Assembly: GCF_900112255.1 (NCBI RefSeq) | Contig: NZ_FOLE01000002.1 | Span: forward strand, 255,854 to 319,853 | Length of the DNA stretch: 64,000 nt | Direction: 5' to 3' | Source: Flexibacter flexilis DSM 6793 | GTDB taxonomy: Bacteria; Bacteroidota; Bacteroidia; Cytophagales; Flexibacteraceae | Shown: in pieces, positions 25,901 through 34,943 of the stretch | Layout: each line of letters starts with the position of its first letter | Position numbering within the stretch: the stretch's first letter is position 1 | Notes under the pieces: model-generated | Told to the model about the DNA's origin: nothing | Seen by the model: only the letters and a program-made list of their open reading frames with translations | Databases searched by the model: none | Position numbers and translations under genes: made by a program

Positions 25901-27383
25901 TTTTATTCTTCTTTTTTCTGTTTTTTAGAACATTCAGGGCTTGCCTCATGCGTGCCGACTCAGACTTATTGCGGAAAAAAACAATAGCGATACCCAACAC
26001 AAAACCAATAGACAATAGTAATCGTAAACCAAATTTTGGCCATATACCCAAGTCAGAAGCCCAATAATTATTAGCAAAAATGACAGCAGCAGCCACTAAC
26101 AAACAAGCCAAAACAGAGAGCCAATCATAAGCAACTTTAAAAATACTTTGGGCATAAAAATACACTAACACTGCCATCGTTAGCCAGCCGCACGAAGTAG
26201 CAATACCCGCACCTGCCGTTCCAAATTTATTGATAAATAGGGCGGCTGTTAGAAAAGTAACCATAAATCCCGAAAAACTAATAAACGGAAGTAATTTCAT
26301 GGATTTTCCAAGCTCAATACCCGTACCCAGCATCCAATACAGTCCCGTACAAATAGGAATCAATGACAAATACACCAATAACGATGCTGCTTCATAAAAT
26401 TTGGAGTTCACAGACCATACGAATACATAAGGCATCCATAAAGCCATCATCGTAAAGACAAACAAAATGGCAGCCAAATAATAGTTAAAAATTGACCCAA
26501 ACGTAAATGCGGCTTTTTCACCCTCAGACTTATGCAAATGAAATTTGTAAGGGCCCCAAGATTGCTGCACGGCATTGGTTATCATCACCAAAGGCATCGT
26601 GAACTTCCATGCAATATTATACAAACCTGCTTGCTCAATACTAAGCATTGTTTTTACCATAAATTGCCCGTACATACTCATGCCAATGGCCTGTAAATGA
26701 TGCGGTACTGCTGGCAAACCGAAACCTAGCATTCGCTTGAGTTCTGCCCATGAGAAATATCTAAAATTAGGGCGTGTTACTTGGCTAAACATATAGATAG
26801 CCGTCATTACATTGGCAATCAATAGGCCATAAAGCGAGCCATAAACCCCAAACTTGAACACGATTACTAACAAAATCGTAGTTCCCATGGATAGCATCAG
26901 GTTTACCAAAGAAATGGTTGCTACTTTTTTGGCTTTTCGCTCAATACGCAAAATAGCCAATGGCATGGCATCAATCGCACTAAAAAAAGCCGTAAAAACT
27001 GCAATAGACAAGTAACTCGTAGGAATGTCTTTATTTAAAAGAATAGCATTTATATGTGGTAAAAAAAGTAATGATAAGGCCAAGCCCATCAGAGCCAAGC
27101 TAATTACGGCAATATGTCCTGTGCTAATAATTTGTTTACGCTCCTCATCGGTTTCCGTATAGGTCATAAAACGAAAAACCGCCGAAGTCAGCCCCATATT
27201 AACTACTGGCGTAAATAACGAGGAATAAAGCGTAGTCATCGCCAAAATTCCGTAATCAGATGGCGATAAATACCCCGTATAAATAGGAACAAGAATAAAG
27301 TTGAGCAGCTGACTCAACACTTTACTCATGCCATAAATAGACGTATCTTTTCCTAACTCTTTTAATTTACTTAGTAATGACAT
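25890..27383 (-). CDS. Oligosaccharide flippase (Wzx-like)
   Basis: 497-residue polytopic protein with about 12-14 transmembrane helices and a basic C-terminus (RKKKNKN). The N-terminal segment ([33 protein letters not shown]) is typical of polysaccharide-synthesis transporters of the MOP superfamily. It would flip undecaprenyl-linked repeat units across the inner membrane. Together with the Wzy-like protein it points to Wzy-dependent assembly. Confidence 0.92.
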   Translation of the reverse strand: MSLLSKLKELGKDTSIYGMSKVLSQLLNFILVPIYTGYLSPSDYGILAMTTLYSSLFTPVVNMGLTSAVFRFMTYTETDEERKQIISTGHIAVISLALMGLALSLLFLPHINAILLNKDIPTSYLSIAVFTAFFSAIDAMPLAILRIERKAKKVATISLVNLMLSMGTTILLVIVFKFGVYGSLYGLLIANVMTAIYMFSQVTRPNFRYFSWAELKRMLGFGLPAVPHHLQAIGMSMYGQFMVKTMLSIEQAGLYNIAWKFTMPLVMITNAVQQSWGPYKFHLHKSEGEKAAFTFGSIFNYYLAAILFVFTMMALWMPYVFVWSVNSKFYEAASLLVYLSLIPICTGLYWMLGTGIELGKSMKLLPFISFSGFMVTFLTAALFINKFGTAGAGIATSCGWLTMAVLVYFYAQSIFKVAYDWLSVLACLLVAAAVIFANNYWASDLGIWPKFGLRLLLSIGFVLGIAIVFFRNKSESARMRQALNVLKNRKKKNKNVA

Positions 27384-27387
27384 CTAT

Positions 27388-29112
27388 TTATTTTATTTTA
27401 TACAAAAAAATACGATAACAACTATTATCAGACTCAAAAATATGTTCTAACTGTATTGCTAGATTATTAGCCGTATTTATCTTCACTGCCGATATCAAAT
27501 ACAAACAACCTGCCTCTTTCATTTTTTGATAATCCAAATCAAGATGCTGAATCTCTTTATTATTATTTTTGTAGTAATTTAAATCTATGCCCAATTCAGA
27601 GGAAAAGATATAACACCTACTACCAAATCCAATAAAATACTGTTTTATATCTTCATTTTTTGTTAATTCTTTGGCAATAACACTGCCAAACCAATGTTTA
27701 TAAGACAAGGGATAATTGGACACATAACCATCCACAGTATAAAATGAATTATACTGTGTTACAGCAGGATGTAACCCTACACTTGCCACTTTATAAGAAC
27801 TCAATGGTTTGTTTATATATTTTTTTATCCCATCGAAAAGTTCCTTGTCATAAAATTGAGCATACGTAGGAACAAAATTAACATTATTAATATCTTTTTT
27901 TGTAATGTTTTTGTATTGATAACTGGTTTTATAGAGATAAAAAAGTTGGAATATAAGCACGATTACAAATACCCACCCAACATACTTATAATTTAGATAT
28001 GGCTTAATCGCAATTGCAACAAATATATAAGTGATTATTGGCAGAATAAAGAAAAGACGTTCCAATCTAAATGCTCTAAATACAACATATTTTTGATGTA
28101 TTTCTACTATTGGATTATAGAGCCATAATGCAGAAAAAAAACTAATAAATAACATTGATGCTATCAATAAATAAGCGGTTTTATCTACTTTATATTTTTT
28201 CAAAACAAGAGATAAAAGAACGCTTATAAATGCTGTAACTAATATTATTTTAGAATTAATACTAGCATGAAAGTGGCCTGAAGAAAGCAATTTAAACCAT
28301 TCTGGCAATAATTTAGGGTTGGTCGCTCCTGCAGTAATCAAATTGAATTCTACTCTATGAGGAACAAAATCAGACGGTAGTAATACCATCATAAATAATC
28401 GATAATCTACAACAACATAGAAAATACACAGTAGGCCAATAGCCAATAAATACTGTTTTTGTATTGATTTTCTTTGTAAAAAATCAATACAAAACAGTAG
28501 CCCTAATGCCAATAATATAAATATCCCAGCTAATACTAAAACAGAATAAAAAGGAAAAAATACAATAAAAAGATAGTCTTTATAAGAATAGTTTCCTTTT
28601 TTTATATTTAAAAAAGCTGACAACAAAAATGGCTGGCCTGCGACAGATAAACCCGCCGATGGCCAAAATGGTAATAAGGCAAAACAAGAACTCAATCCAA
28701 GTAGTATAATTAAATTTTGTAAATTACTAAAATCAACATCTTTCATTATATGTTTTTTTAGTAAAACAAACATTCCACAATAAGCTACTATACGGATTAT
28801 GAACTGATTCAGTAATATTGCATAAAATGGAGAACAATACTCAAATAATAAGCTTATTATATTAAGCTCTGTGCCAAAAGATAAACGAGGAACCCCATTC
28901 ATAATTTGTTGTACAGGGAAGAAATTAGAAGCAAAAAACAAGTCATTATCTGCCAGTGTTTTAAGCCAAATAACATTAGAATCCAGATTATCATGAATTA
29001 AAATATGTGCATTTTCTCCATAAATAATATATGGCAAAAAATAGACAACTAAAACCCCAAAAAGCACAAAGGACGCAAAATATATGCTATATTTATTTGA
29101 TACCTTAATCAT
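27388..29112 (-). CDS. Large polytopic membrane protein, DUF6044-like
   Basis: 574-residue protein with about ten to twelve transmembrane helices and a soluble C-terminal region of about 180 residues. The motif HDNLDSNVIWLK in the first periplasmic loop (around residue 40) contains acidic residues in the position where GT-C glycosyltransferases carry their catalytic Asp. I associate it with the DUF6044 family, with moderate certainty. Its place between flippase and aminotransferase genes (4-nt gaps) fits a glycosyltransferase or another membrane step in glycan assembly. The gene is notably more AT-rich than its neighbours. Confidence 0.65.
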   Translation of the reverse strand: MIKVSNKYSIYFASFVLFGVLVVYFLPYIIYGENAHILIHDNLDSNVIWLKTLADNDLFFASNFFPVQQIMNGVPRLSFGTELNIISLLFEYCSPFYAILLNQFIIRIVAYCGMFVLLKKHIMKDVDFSNLQNLIILLGLSSCFALLPFWPSAGLSVAGQPFLLSAFLNIKKGNYSYKDYLFIVFFPFYSVLVLAGIFILLALGLLFCIDFLQRKSIQKQYLLAIGLLCIFYVVVDYRLFMMVLLPSDFVPHRVEFNLITAGATNPKLLPEWFKLLSSGHFHASINSKIILVTAFISVLLSLVLKKYKVDKTAYLLIASMLFISFFSALWLYNPIVEIHQKYVVFRAFRLERLFFILPIITYIFVAIAIKPYLNYKYVGWVFVIVLIFQLFYLYKTSYQYKNITKKDINNVNFVPTYAQFYDKELFDGIKKYINKPLSSYKVASVGLHPAVTQYNSFYTVDGYVSNYPLSYKHWFGSVIAKELTKNEDIKQYFIGFGSRCYIFSSELGIDLNYYKNNNKEIQHLDLDYQKMKEAGCLYLISAVKINTANNLAIQLEHIFESDNSCYRIFLYKIK

Positions 29113-29116
29113 AATT

Positions 29117-30256
29117 CTAATTATAAAACTTTACAATTTCACTGATTACACGGGTTTGCTGCTCTTCCGAAAGCTCAAAATACAAAGGCAAACGAACCAA
29201 TGTATCCGTATAAAAGTCAGATTCTGGCAACGCTCTTCCATCGTGTTTGTCTGCATAAAATGGGCTTGTATGCAATGATAAATAGTGAAAAACAGGATGT
29301 ATATTTTCTTTTTTTAATGCGGCAATCAATGCTGTTCTTTCTGTCAAATCTTTCGTGATAATATAGAACATATGCGCATTATTAGTGGCAAAATCAGGCA
29401 AATAAGGCAGACGTAATTTACCTTGTTGCACCAGCGGAGATAAACCGTCCCAATAACGTTGCCAAATCTGGCGGCGTTGCGCCTGAATAGCGTCCATATT
29501 TTCTAATTGTGCATACAAAAACGCCGCAATAATATCAGAAGGTAAGAACGAAGAACCCACATCCACCCAACCATATTTATCTACCTCACCTCTAAAAAAG
29601 GAAGAACGGTTTGTTCCTTTTTCGCGGATAATTTCAGCACGTTTTACAAAACGTTCGTCATTGATCGCCAACATTCCGCCTTCACCCGAAATAATATTTT
29701 TGGTTTCGTGGAAAGAAAATGCCGCCAAATGGCCTATCGTACCCAAAGGCTTCTTCGTTCCGTCAGGCATTACATAGAAACTATCAATAGCCTGCGCTGC
29801 ATCTTCAATCACATACAAATTATGTTTTTCGGCCAGTTCCATAATTTTACCCATATCGCAGGCAATCCCCGCATAATGCACGGGCACGATGGCTTTTGTT
29901 TTTGGCGTAATCAAGGCCTCAATTTTATCGGCATCAAGGTTAGGATTATCAGCATTACTATCCGCAAAAACTAGCTTTGCTCCACGCAACACAAACGCGT
30001 TAGCCGTTGAAACAAACGTATAGCTTGGCATAATCACTTCGTCATCTGGCTGTAAATCAATCAGAATAGCGGCCATTTCTAAGGCATCAGTACACGAAGT
30101 AGTGAGCAATACTTTCTTAAAGCCTAATTCTTTTTCGAAAAATTCATTACATTTTTTAGTAAAAACACCATCACCAGAGATTTTACCAGAAATAACGGCT
30201 TCTTTAATGTACTCAGTTTCTTTGCCCGTCATGTAGGGCTTATTAAATGGAATCAT
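29117..30256 (-). CDS. wecE: dTDP-4-keto-6-deoxyhexose transaminase (WecE/RffA-like)
   Basis: 379-residue PLP-dependent DegT/DnrJ/EryC1/StrS aminotransferase. It matches the E. coli WecE pattern throughout: IPFNKP start, LLTTSCTDALEMAA, EVIMPSYTFVSTANAFVLRGA, VPVHYAG, VIEDAAQ, and the Schiff-base Lys in SFHETKN (K186). REKGTNRSSFFRGEVDKY is also typical. It should convert dTDP-4-keto-6-deoxyglucose to a 4-amino-4,6-dideoxyhexose. The NeuD/PglD-like acetyltransferase 25 nt upstream could acetylate this amino group. dTDP-glucose synthesis genes (rmlA, rmlB) are not in the window. Confidence 0.9.
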   Translation of the reverse strand: MIPFNKPYMTGKETEYIKEAVISGKISGDGVFTKKCNEFFEKELGFKKVLLTTSCTDALEMAAILIDLQPDDEVIMPSYTFVSTANAFVLRGAKLVFADSNADNPNLDADKIEALITPKTKAIVPVHYAGIACDMGKIMELAEKHNLYVIEDAAQAIDSFYVMPDGTKKPLGTIGHLAAFSFHETKNIISGEGGMLAINDERFVKRAEIIREKGTNRSSFFRGEVDKYGWVDVGSSFLPSDIIAAFLYAQLENMDAIQAQRRQIWQRYWDGLSPLVQQGKLRLPYLPDFATNNAHMFYIITKDLTERTALIAALKKENIHPVFHYLSLHTSPFYADKHDGRALPESDFYTDTLVRLPLYFELSEEQQTRVISEIVKFYN

Positions 30257-30281
30257 TTTGTATATTTTTATTGTGAATCAA

Positions 30282-30923
30282 TTACTTATTTAATTTTTTG
30301 GCAGGAACTCCCACATACAAACCCGATTCGGTAAGAGGTTTTGTTACGACCGCACCGCCACCTGTCTGTATGTCATCGGCAAACGTTATGTTATCAATCA
30401 CTACCGTCCCGACACCCACAAAGCAACGCTGACCAATACGCACAAATCCAGCCAACGTAACACCAGGGCCAAAAAATGAATGCTTGCCTACGTGCGTATC
30501 GTGTGCCACCCTGCAACCTACATTAAAAAACACATTTTGGCCAGTAGATGCGCCTCTGTCCATGGTACAACCTGGCAAAATAAAAGTGCCTGCCCCCAAC
30601 AAACGTGGTTCGTCCACATAACTGCTGCTATGCACAAATACCCCGAATTTGATTTGCTCGCAGAGCTGCTCAAACATTGCTTGGCGTGCGGCAAAATGTT
30701 TGTAACCAATGGCCAAAAACATTTCATCAAAAACGCCTGATTGGTAATCTTCTACTGCCTGACTTACAGCCCCTTGAACCAAACCCAAACCTTTGATTTG
30801 GCCTGCGGTGGCATAATCATCATAAAATATCACCTCGCTTGCGGCCTTGTCGTGTAACAAATGATGCGCCATCAATTGCCCCAAATCTCCAGCCCCAACT
30901 ATCGCTACTTTTTTCTGTGCCAT
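30282..30923 (-). CDS. NeuD/PglD-family sugar acetyltransferase
   Basis: 213-residue acetyltransferase with an N-terminal Rossmann-like domain (VAIVGAGDLGQLMAHHLL) and a C-terminal left-handed beta helix (GAGTFILPGCTMDRGAS, then GKHSFFGPGVTLAG, ending YVGVPAKKLNK). The His in RVAHDTHVG is in the place of the catalytic base. Family members N-acetylate UDP- or dTDP-4-amino sugars or O-acetylate sialic acids. The location next to wecE argues for N-acetylation of its product. The gap to the upstream glycosyltransferase is 6 nt. Confidence 0.88.
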   Translation of the reverse strand: MAQKKVAIVGAGDLGQLMAHHLLHDKAASEVIFYDDYATAGQIKGLGLVQGAVSQAVEDYQSGVFDEMFLAIGYKHFAARQAMFEQLCEQIKFGVFVHSSSYVDEPRLLGAGTFILPGCTMDRGASTGQNVFFNVGCRVAHDTHVGKHSFFGPGVTLAGFVRIGQRCFVGVGTVVIDNITFADDIQTGGGAVVTKPLTESGLYVGVPAKKLNK

Positions 30924-30929
30924 AAAATA

Positions 30930-31889
30930 CTACGGTTTCCAGTCCAAATTGGTCAGCTCTTTTGCAGAGAAAACAGGGCGATGCTTCGCCTCTTTATAAA
31001 TTTTGCCAATATAAATACTGGCCAAACCCACAAAGAAAATTTGCAAACCAAAACCAATAATGAGCGTTATCATAATGGACGGCCAACCCAGTTGAAATTC
31101 AGTAACAAATACCCGCAAAAACACCAAAGCCAATGCCGCTATTATTCCAAATCCGACCAAGCCCAAACCAAATCGAACGGCCATTTTCAAAGGCAATTCC
31201 GAAAAATCAAAAATGGCATTGAAGGCCAAATTCATCTTCCTTTTGAAATTAAATTTGCTTACACCTGCAAAACGCTCTCGTTGCGAAATAACCAATGTGC
31301 CGCGTTTCATGCCCACGTGCATGAACATACCTTCAATAAAACGACTAGCCTCGTTATATTTCAAAAACTGGTCTGTAAATCGGCGATTAAAAATACGCAT
31401 TACGGCCAAACCCTTTGGTAAGTTTAAGCCCGTAAATCGCTCTAATACGCCCCAAAAAATATTAGACATCAGCACGTTAGAGAATTTATCTTTTTTCTCT
31501 TCTCGAACGCCAAAAACCAAATCATAGCCTTTTTGTATTTCCTCAATAAAACGCGGAATTTCTACGGGCGGATCTTGCAAATCAGGATCCATCATCAACA
31601 AGTAATCACCAGAAGCATAAGTAAAGCCTGCGGTCAATGCGCCTTGTTTGCCATGATTATACGAAAGTTCCACCAATTTAAGTCTATCGTTCTGTGCTGC
31701 CGCTATCTTAATGAGCTCGACAGTACGGTCTTGGCTGCCATCATCTATAAAAACAATTTCATAGTTAATCGCATTTTGATGCAAAACCTCTGTTGTTTCC
31801 TTGATAAATTGCTCAATACAATCTTCTTCGTAGTACACAGCTACGATAATTGACAATTTTTGGCCTGCTGGAAGCATACTTTTATACAA
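30930..31889 (-). CDS. Glycosyltransferase family 2, GtrB/DPM1-like membrane protein
   Basis: 319-residue polyprenyl-phosphate glycosyltransferase of the GtrB/ArnC/dolichyl-phosphate-mannose synthase type. The GT-A domain has LSIIVAVYYEEDCI, VFIDDGSQDRT and the DXD motif MMDPDLQDPP. Two C-terminal transmembrane helices (around residues 235-290) match GtrB. It would load a sugar onto undecaprenyl phosphate for use in the periplasm. It is the first gene of the minus-strand cluster, with 272 bp of non-coding DNA upstream, so the operon promoter should lie there. Confidence 0.88.
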   Translation of the reverse strand: MYKSMLPAGQKLSIIVAVYYEEDCIEQFIKETTEVLHQNAINYEIVFIDDGSQDRTVELIKIAAAQNDRLKLVELSYNHGKQGALTAGFTYASGDYLLMMDPDLQDPPVEIPRFIEEIQKGYDLVFGVREEKKDKFSNVLMSNIFWGVLERFTGLNLPKGLAVMRIFNRRFTDQFLKYNEASRFIEGMFMHVGMKRGTLVISQRERFAGVSKFNFKRKMNLAFNAIFDFSELPLKMAVRFGLGLVGFGIIAALALVFLRVFVTEFQLGWPSIMITLIIGFGLQIFFVGLASIYIGKIYKEAKHRPVFSAKELTNLDWKP

Positions 31890-32161
31890 AAAAATTATTT
31901 GTTAAAATAAATTCAAAAAACTATCTGTATTGCTTGAGCGAAAAACAAACACTCAAACATTTTATTAACAATACAAATCCTCAATAAAGACAAATTTATA
32001 TTTGATCATTCAGAACTATCATCTGCATCGCAAAAATTATTCGCAAAGTCAAAAGACATTATTTGCTACTAATCCGCAAATAAAATCAATTTTAACACTT
32101 TAAAATAATATTTTACGAATTAAAAAAGTAAAAAACATACAACATTCTCATTTACAACTAA
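31890..32161. other. AT-rich region upstream of the polysaccharide operon
   Basis: 272 bp without a gene, very AT-rich. It should carry the operon promoter on the minus strand. A CAAATTTA sequence near 31990 is the reverse complement of a perfect TAnnTTTG element, but no -33 partner at proper spacing was found. No JUMPstart/ops-like element or attenuator was recognised. Confidence 0.4.
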
Positions 32162-33502
32162 TTAACGCCCCCAATATTTGGTTAAGTTATAACCAATAAG
32201 TTGGTCGGCACGCGCCCCGATAGGTCTGTAATACACCAAAATTTCGTAGCGGTTTTCGGTGGCGTTATAAGTTCCCTCCAAATACGTCTCGTCGGGGCGG
32301 CGACTTGAGCTATTTTTATCCACTACCACATATTCGTAGTTATAAAAGCCCTGCTTAAGCGGCACACGCACGCGGTAGGCCTGCTCCGTAGAATCATAGT
32401 TCATCATAAAATTTTTGTCCAGTTTCCAATCCGTTAGCAAACCATACACATAAACATTGCTCTCTTCCATCTGTGGAGCTTTGAGCATAAAATTCGTGTA
32501 AACGTAGTCGGCCTCCGTTGCGCCGCGTCGGGTTTCGTAATTTTCTATCACAAAACGACCATTTATGTCAATAAGCTGGGCGTACGCCTGTCTTCCTCGT
32601 GGCACGTCGGGCATGAGCCAAACTTCCGCTTCCGTGTTGTTAAACTTGGTTCGGGCTACATTTTGGCCATTAAAACGAATACTTCTCAAATCCACGCTTC
32701 TAAATTCGTTGCCGCCCTGAAAATTATTTTCAAGGTTGAAAAACGTATAGTCCAACAACGCATCTTCTTCACGCAAAAACATCGGTTTGAGATTGTAAAT
32801 AGCATTGTCCCAACGGTTGTTTTGGCGCAACACCACCGAGACGGTTTGCGCAGGATTAATGAGCTGATAAGCTCCGTATTTTACCTGAAAATCAATTTGT
32901 TGGTTTTTGAAACGCTGCTCTACACCCGACGAAAAACCAATATTTGGCGTAACTGTTACCTTATTGTCATAGACAATGAAGCGGCGCGTCAGCACAAAAT
33001 CTTCCTTGCTGCCGTTGCGGTACACCATCACAATATAGTTGCCCGAAACCTTCACTTTCGGCACCGTCAGCACATAATGTACATATGGTTTGCGCGTATT
33101 CTGCGATATTTCGTAACTGTCCATAACGTATTCGTTGTATTCGCTCACGATGTCGGCATCGTTGAGGGCCGAAACCGTCCAATCGGCGTTGCAATGCACC
33201 ACTTTAAAATAATAATTGTAGTACTGGTCGCCCAACTCGTCAAACTCCAAACGCAACTTCATGGCCGCATCGCCCAAATAAACGACTGGCACATCCAGCA
33301 CGTCGGTTAGGCCGTCCGAATACGGATAAAACAAGATTGTTTTAATATTTGGCTCGTAAATAAAATCTTCGGTACGGAATGTTTTGGTTGCTACATAATT
33401 GCCGCCACCCGCCGAACTTGGCTGTACAGGCACGCAGGCCGTAGCCATTCCCAACAAGCAAACAAGGCAAAGTAAAGTTTTTCTGACTGAAAGATAAAGC
33501 AT
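32162..33502 (-). CDS. Type IX secretion plug-domain lipoprotein (DUF5103)
   Basis: 446-residue exported protein. A lipoprotein signal (LLCLVCLLGMATAC) places a lipidated Cys near residue 23. The rest is beta-rich and fits the DUF5103 family, including the early segment FRTEDFIYEPNIKTILFYP and a C-terminal NRYEILVYYRPIG. In Flavobacterium, members plug the SprA translocation pore of the type IX system. The presence of T9SS cargo at 8.9-12.6 kb supports this role. The assignment rests on remembered family features, not on alignment. It is 18 nt downstream of the vWA-like lipoprotein gene, so the two are probably cotranscribed. Confidence 0.75.
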   Translation of the reverse strand: MLYLSVRKTLLCLVCLLGMATACVPVQPSSAGGGNYVATKTFRTEDFIYEPNIKTILFYPYSDGLTDVLDVPVVYLGDAAMKLRLEFDELGDQYYNYYFKVVHCNADWTVSALNDADIVSEYNEYVMDSYEISQNTRKPYVHYVLTVPKVKVSGNYIVMVYRNGSKEDFVLTRRFIVYDNKVTVTPNIGFSSGVEQRFKNQQIDFQVKYGAYQLINPAQTVSVVLRQNNRWDNAIYNLKPMFLREEDALLDYTFFNLENNFQGGNEFRSVDLRSIRFNGQNVARTKFNNTEAEVWLMPDVPRGRQAYAQLIDINGRFVIENYETRRGATEADYVYTNFMLKAPQMEESNVYVYGLLTDWKLDKNFMMNYDSTEQAYRVRVPLKQGFYNYEYVVVDKNSSSRRPDETYLEGTYNATENRYEILVYYRPIGARADQLIGYNLTKYWGR

Positions 33503-33520
33503 TGAATATAAGTTTGTTAT

Positions 33521-34378
33521 TTATAATTCGTAACGAATATTTTGTTCAGGTACGCCCAACGAAGTCAGGACTTTTTCCCAATAATATCGCATTACGTTAT
33601 TTTGCGTTTGTTGGTTGGGTTGCGCAGGAAACAAAATTCTAAACTGCGTACTGGCCAACACTTTTTTATCAACTTTAAAAGTCTGCTCAATGTACTGCAC
33701 ATCAGCGGCAGCGAGTTGCTCGGCTTGCTGGCGGTCAGTTATTTTATTGAGATGAAAATCGCGGCGTTCTGTGCCTTTCATAGATTCCACCATATCGCTC
33801 ACCCAAATCACATAACGCCCGTCGCGAGCTGGTGCGCCTGCCAAATAGCGCGAAGCCGCCTCCAAACTGCGCCACAAATCCGTTTGCAGGTTGGTTTGTT
33901 CGGTGTTGTGCTGGGCAAATGCAGCGTCTATTTTATCCAAAAAATCAGCTTTTTGTTTGCGCAAATTGCTTTCAAATTCTGCCTGATTGTCTTCGGCGGT
34001 TTGGCGGCCTACGCCTTCATTGTTCGGCAAAGGCACATTGAGTTTGTCGTTTACAAATGGCGCATCGCCTCCCGTATTGGCATTGACAGGCCAAGCGGCC
34101 AGCGCGTCGCCATTGTTTTGTAAGGAGTCGGCCAACCATTTGCGCAAAGCCTCGCGGTGCGTCTGAAAGGCTGTTTCGTCGGTGCTGCTCAGGGTTTTGT
34201 CAATGAAAACAAGAATATGCCTGTTGCGAACGTCGGCAGTTGGTTGCGTAAATGTTTGGCTCTGCGGGGTCGTGTGTTCTTTTTCAGCAGACGAACAAGC
34301 CGACATCGTCCAAGCCAAGCCAAGCCCACACAATACCAAAGCGTAATTTTTGGGAATAAAAATAGACACAGAAAGCAT
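33521..34378 (-). CDS. Putative vWA-like lipoprotein
   Basis: 285-residue predicted lipoprotein: the signal region YALVLCGLGLAWTMSAC gives a lipobox with Cys at about residue 28. The mature part begins with a low-complexity Thr/Gln linker, then NRHILVFIDKTLSS. The D-K-T-L-S sequence resembles the DxSxS metal site of von Willebrand A domains, and YVIWVSDMVES may supply the later Asp. The middle is a charged helical stretch. I do not recognise a named family. It is upstream of, and close to, the T9SS plug-like gene. Confidence 0.6.
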   Translation of the reverse strand: MLSVSIFIPKNYALVLCGLGLAWTMSACSSAEKEHTTPQSQTFTQPTADVRNRHILVFIDKTLSSTDETAFQTHREALRKWLADSLQNNGDALAAWPVNANTGGDAPFVNDKLNVPLPNNEGVGRQTAEDNQAEFESNLRKQKADFLDKIDAAFAQHNTEQTNLQTDLWRSLEAASRYLAGAPARDGRYVIWVSDMVESMKGTERRDFHLNKITDRQQAEQLAAADVQYIEQTFKVDKKVLASTQFRILFPAQPNQQTQNNVMRYYWEKVLTSLGVPEQNIRYEL

Positions 34379-34408
34379 GATGATTTTTTAGTAAAAAAGA
34401 AATGAAAA

Positions 34409-34648
34409 CTATTTCACTGGGGGCATGGGTGGTTTTGGAGGCAAATCGAAGGGTTGCGGGTCGCTTTCAAACTTGCCTTTGTGTGCGCCATCGCAAAAGG
34501 GCATTTGCGCCGAGAGGCCACAACGACACAAAGAAACGAAATCGCGGCCACCTAAGCCGAACGTATTGCCGTTTACGTCCACTATCTCAAAATCGCCTTC
34601 CACACGAAACGAACCGTTAGGCTTGACCGTAATTTTGGTTTTGCTCAT
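34409..34648 (-). CDS. CDGSH iron-sulfur domain protein
   Basis: 79-residue protein with a CDGSH [2Fe-2S] site: ligands C41, C43, C52 and H56 in the motif CRCGLSAQMPFCDGAH. The Cys3-His ligand set is complete. Bacterial stand-alone CDGSH proteins are thought to act in electron transfer or iron-sulfur handling; the partner is unknown. The tail is Pro-rich (PPKPPMPPVK). It is read separately from the lipoprotein gene 30 nt downstream. Confidence 0.92.
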   Translation of the reverse strand: MSKTKITVKPNGSFRVEGDFEIVDVNGNTFGLGGRDFVSLCRCGLSAQMPFCDGAHKGKFESDPQPFDLPPKPPMPPVK

Positions 34649-34740
34649 AATTTTTTTGATTGAAAAACATTGGTTGCGAAGTTAAGAAAACTTTAGGCAA
34701 GCCAAAGCCAAAAAGCAAAAGTTTGTGAAGGCTGTAAAGT

Positions 34741-34778
34741 AAAAAAGCCGTCCAGATTTGAGTCTGAACGGCTTTTTG
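34741..34778 (-). terminator. Terminator after tRNA-Leu
   Basis: On the minus strand a near-perfect stem of about 15 bp (AAAAAGCCGTTCAGA with TCTGGACGGCTTTTT, one G-T pair) and a 6-nt loop are followed by more T. It starts directly after the tRNA 3' end, as expected for a monocistronic tRNA unit. Confidence 0.85.
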
Positions 34779-34860
34779 TGCCTTGGGCCGGAATCGAACC
34801 GGCACTTCCGAGGAAACACGATTTTGAGTCGTGCGCGTCTACCAGTTCCGCCACCAAGGC
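34779..34860 (-). tRNA. tRNA-Leu (CAA)
   Basis: An 82-nt cloverleaf is readable on the minus strand. The acceptor arm pairs GCCTTGG with CCAAGGC (discriminator A). The anticodon stem CACGA/TCGTG has loop CTCAAAA, giving anticodon CAA for leucine. A class II variable arm and the T arm with GGTTCGATTCC are present. The 3' CCA is not fully encoded. Confidence 0.95.
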
Positions 34861-34943
34861 TTGCTTTCTGCTGAATTGGTGCGCAAATATGGCAGGCTGT
34901 TTTCAGAAATGCAAGTATTCTCCAAAAATTTTTTAAAAAAAAT

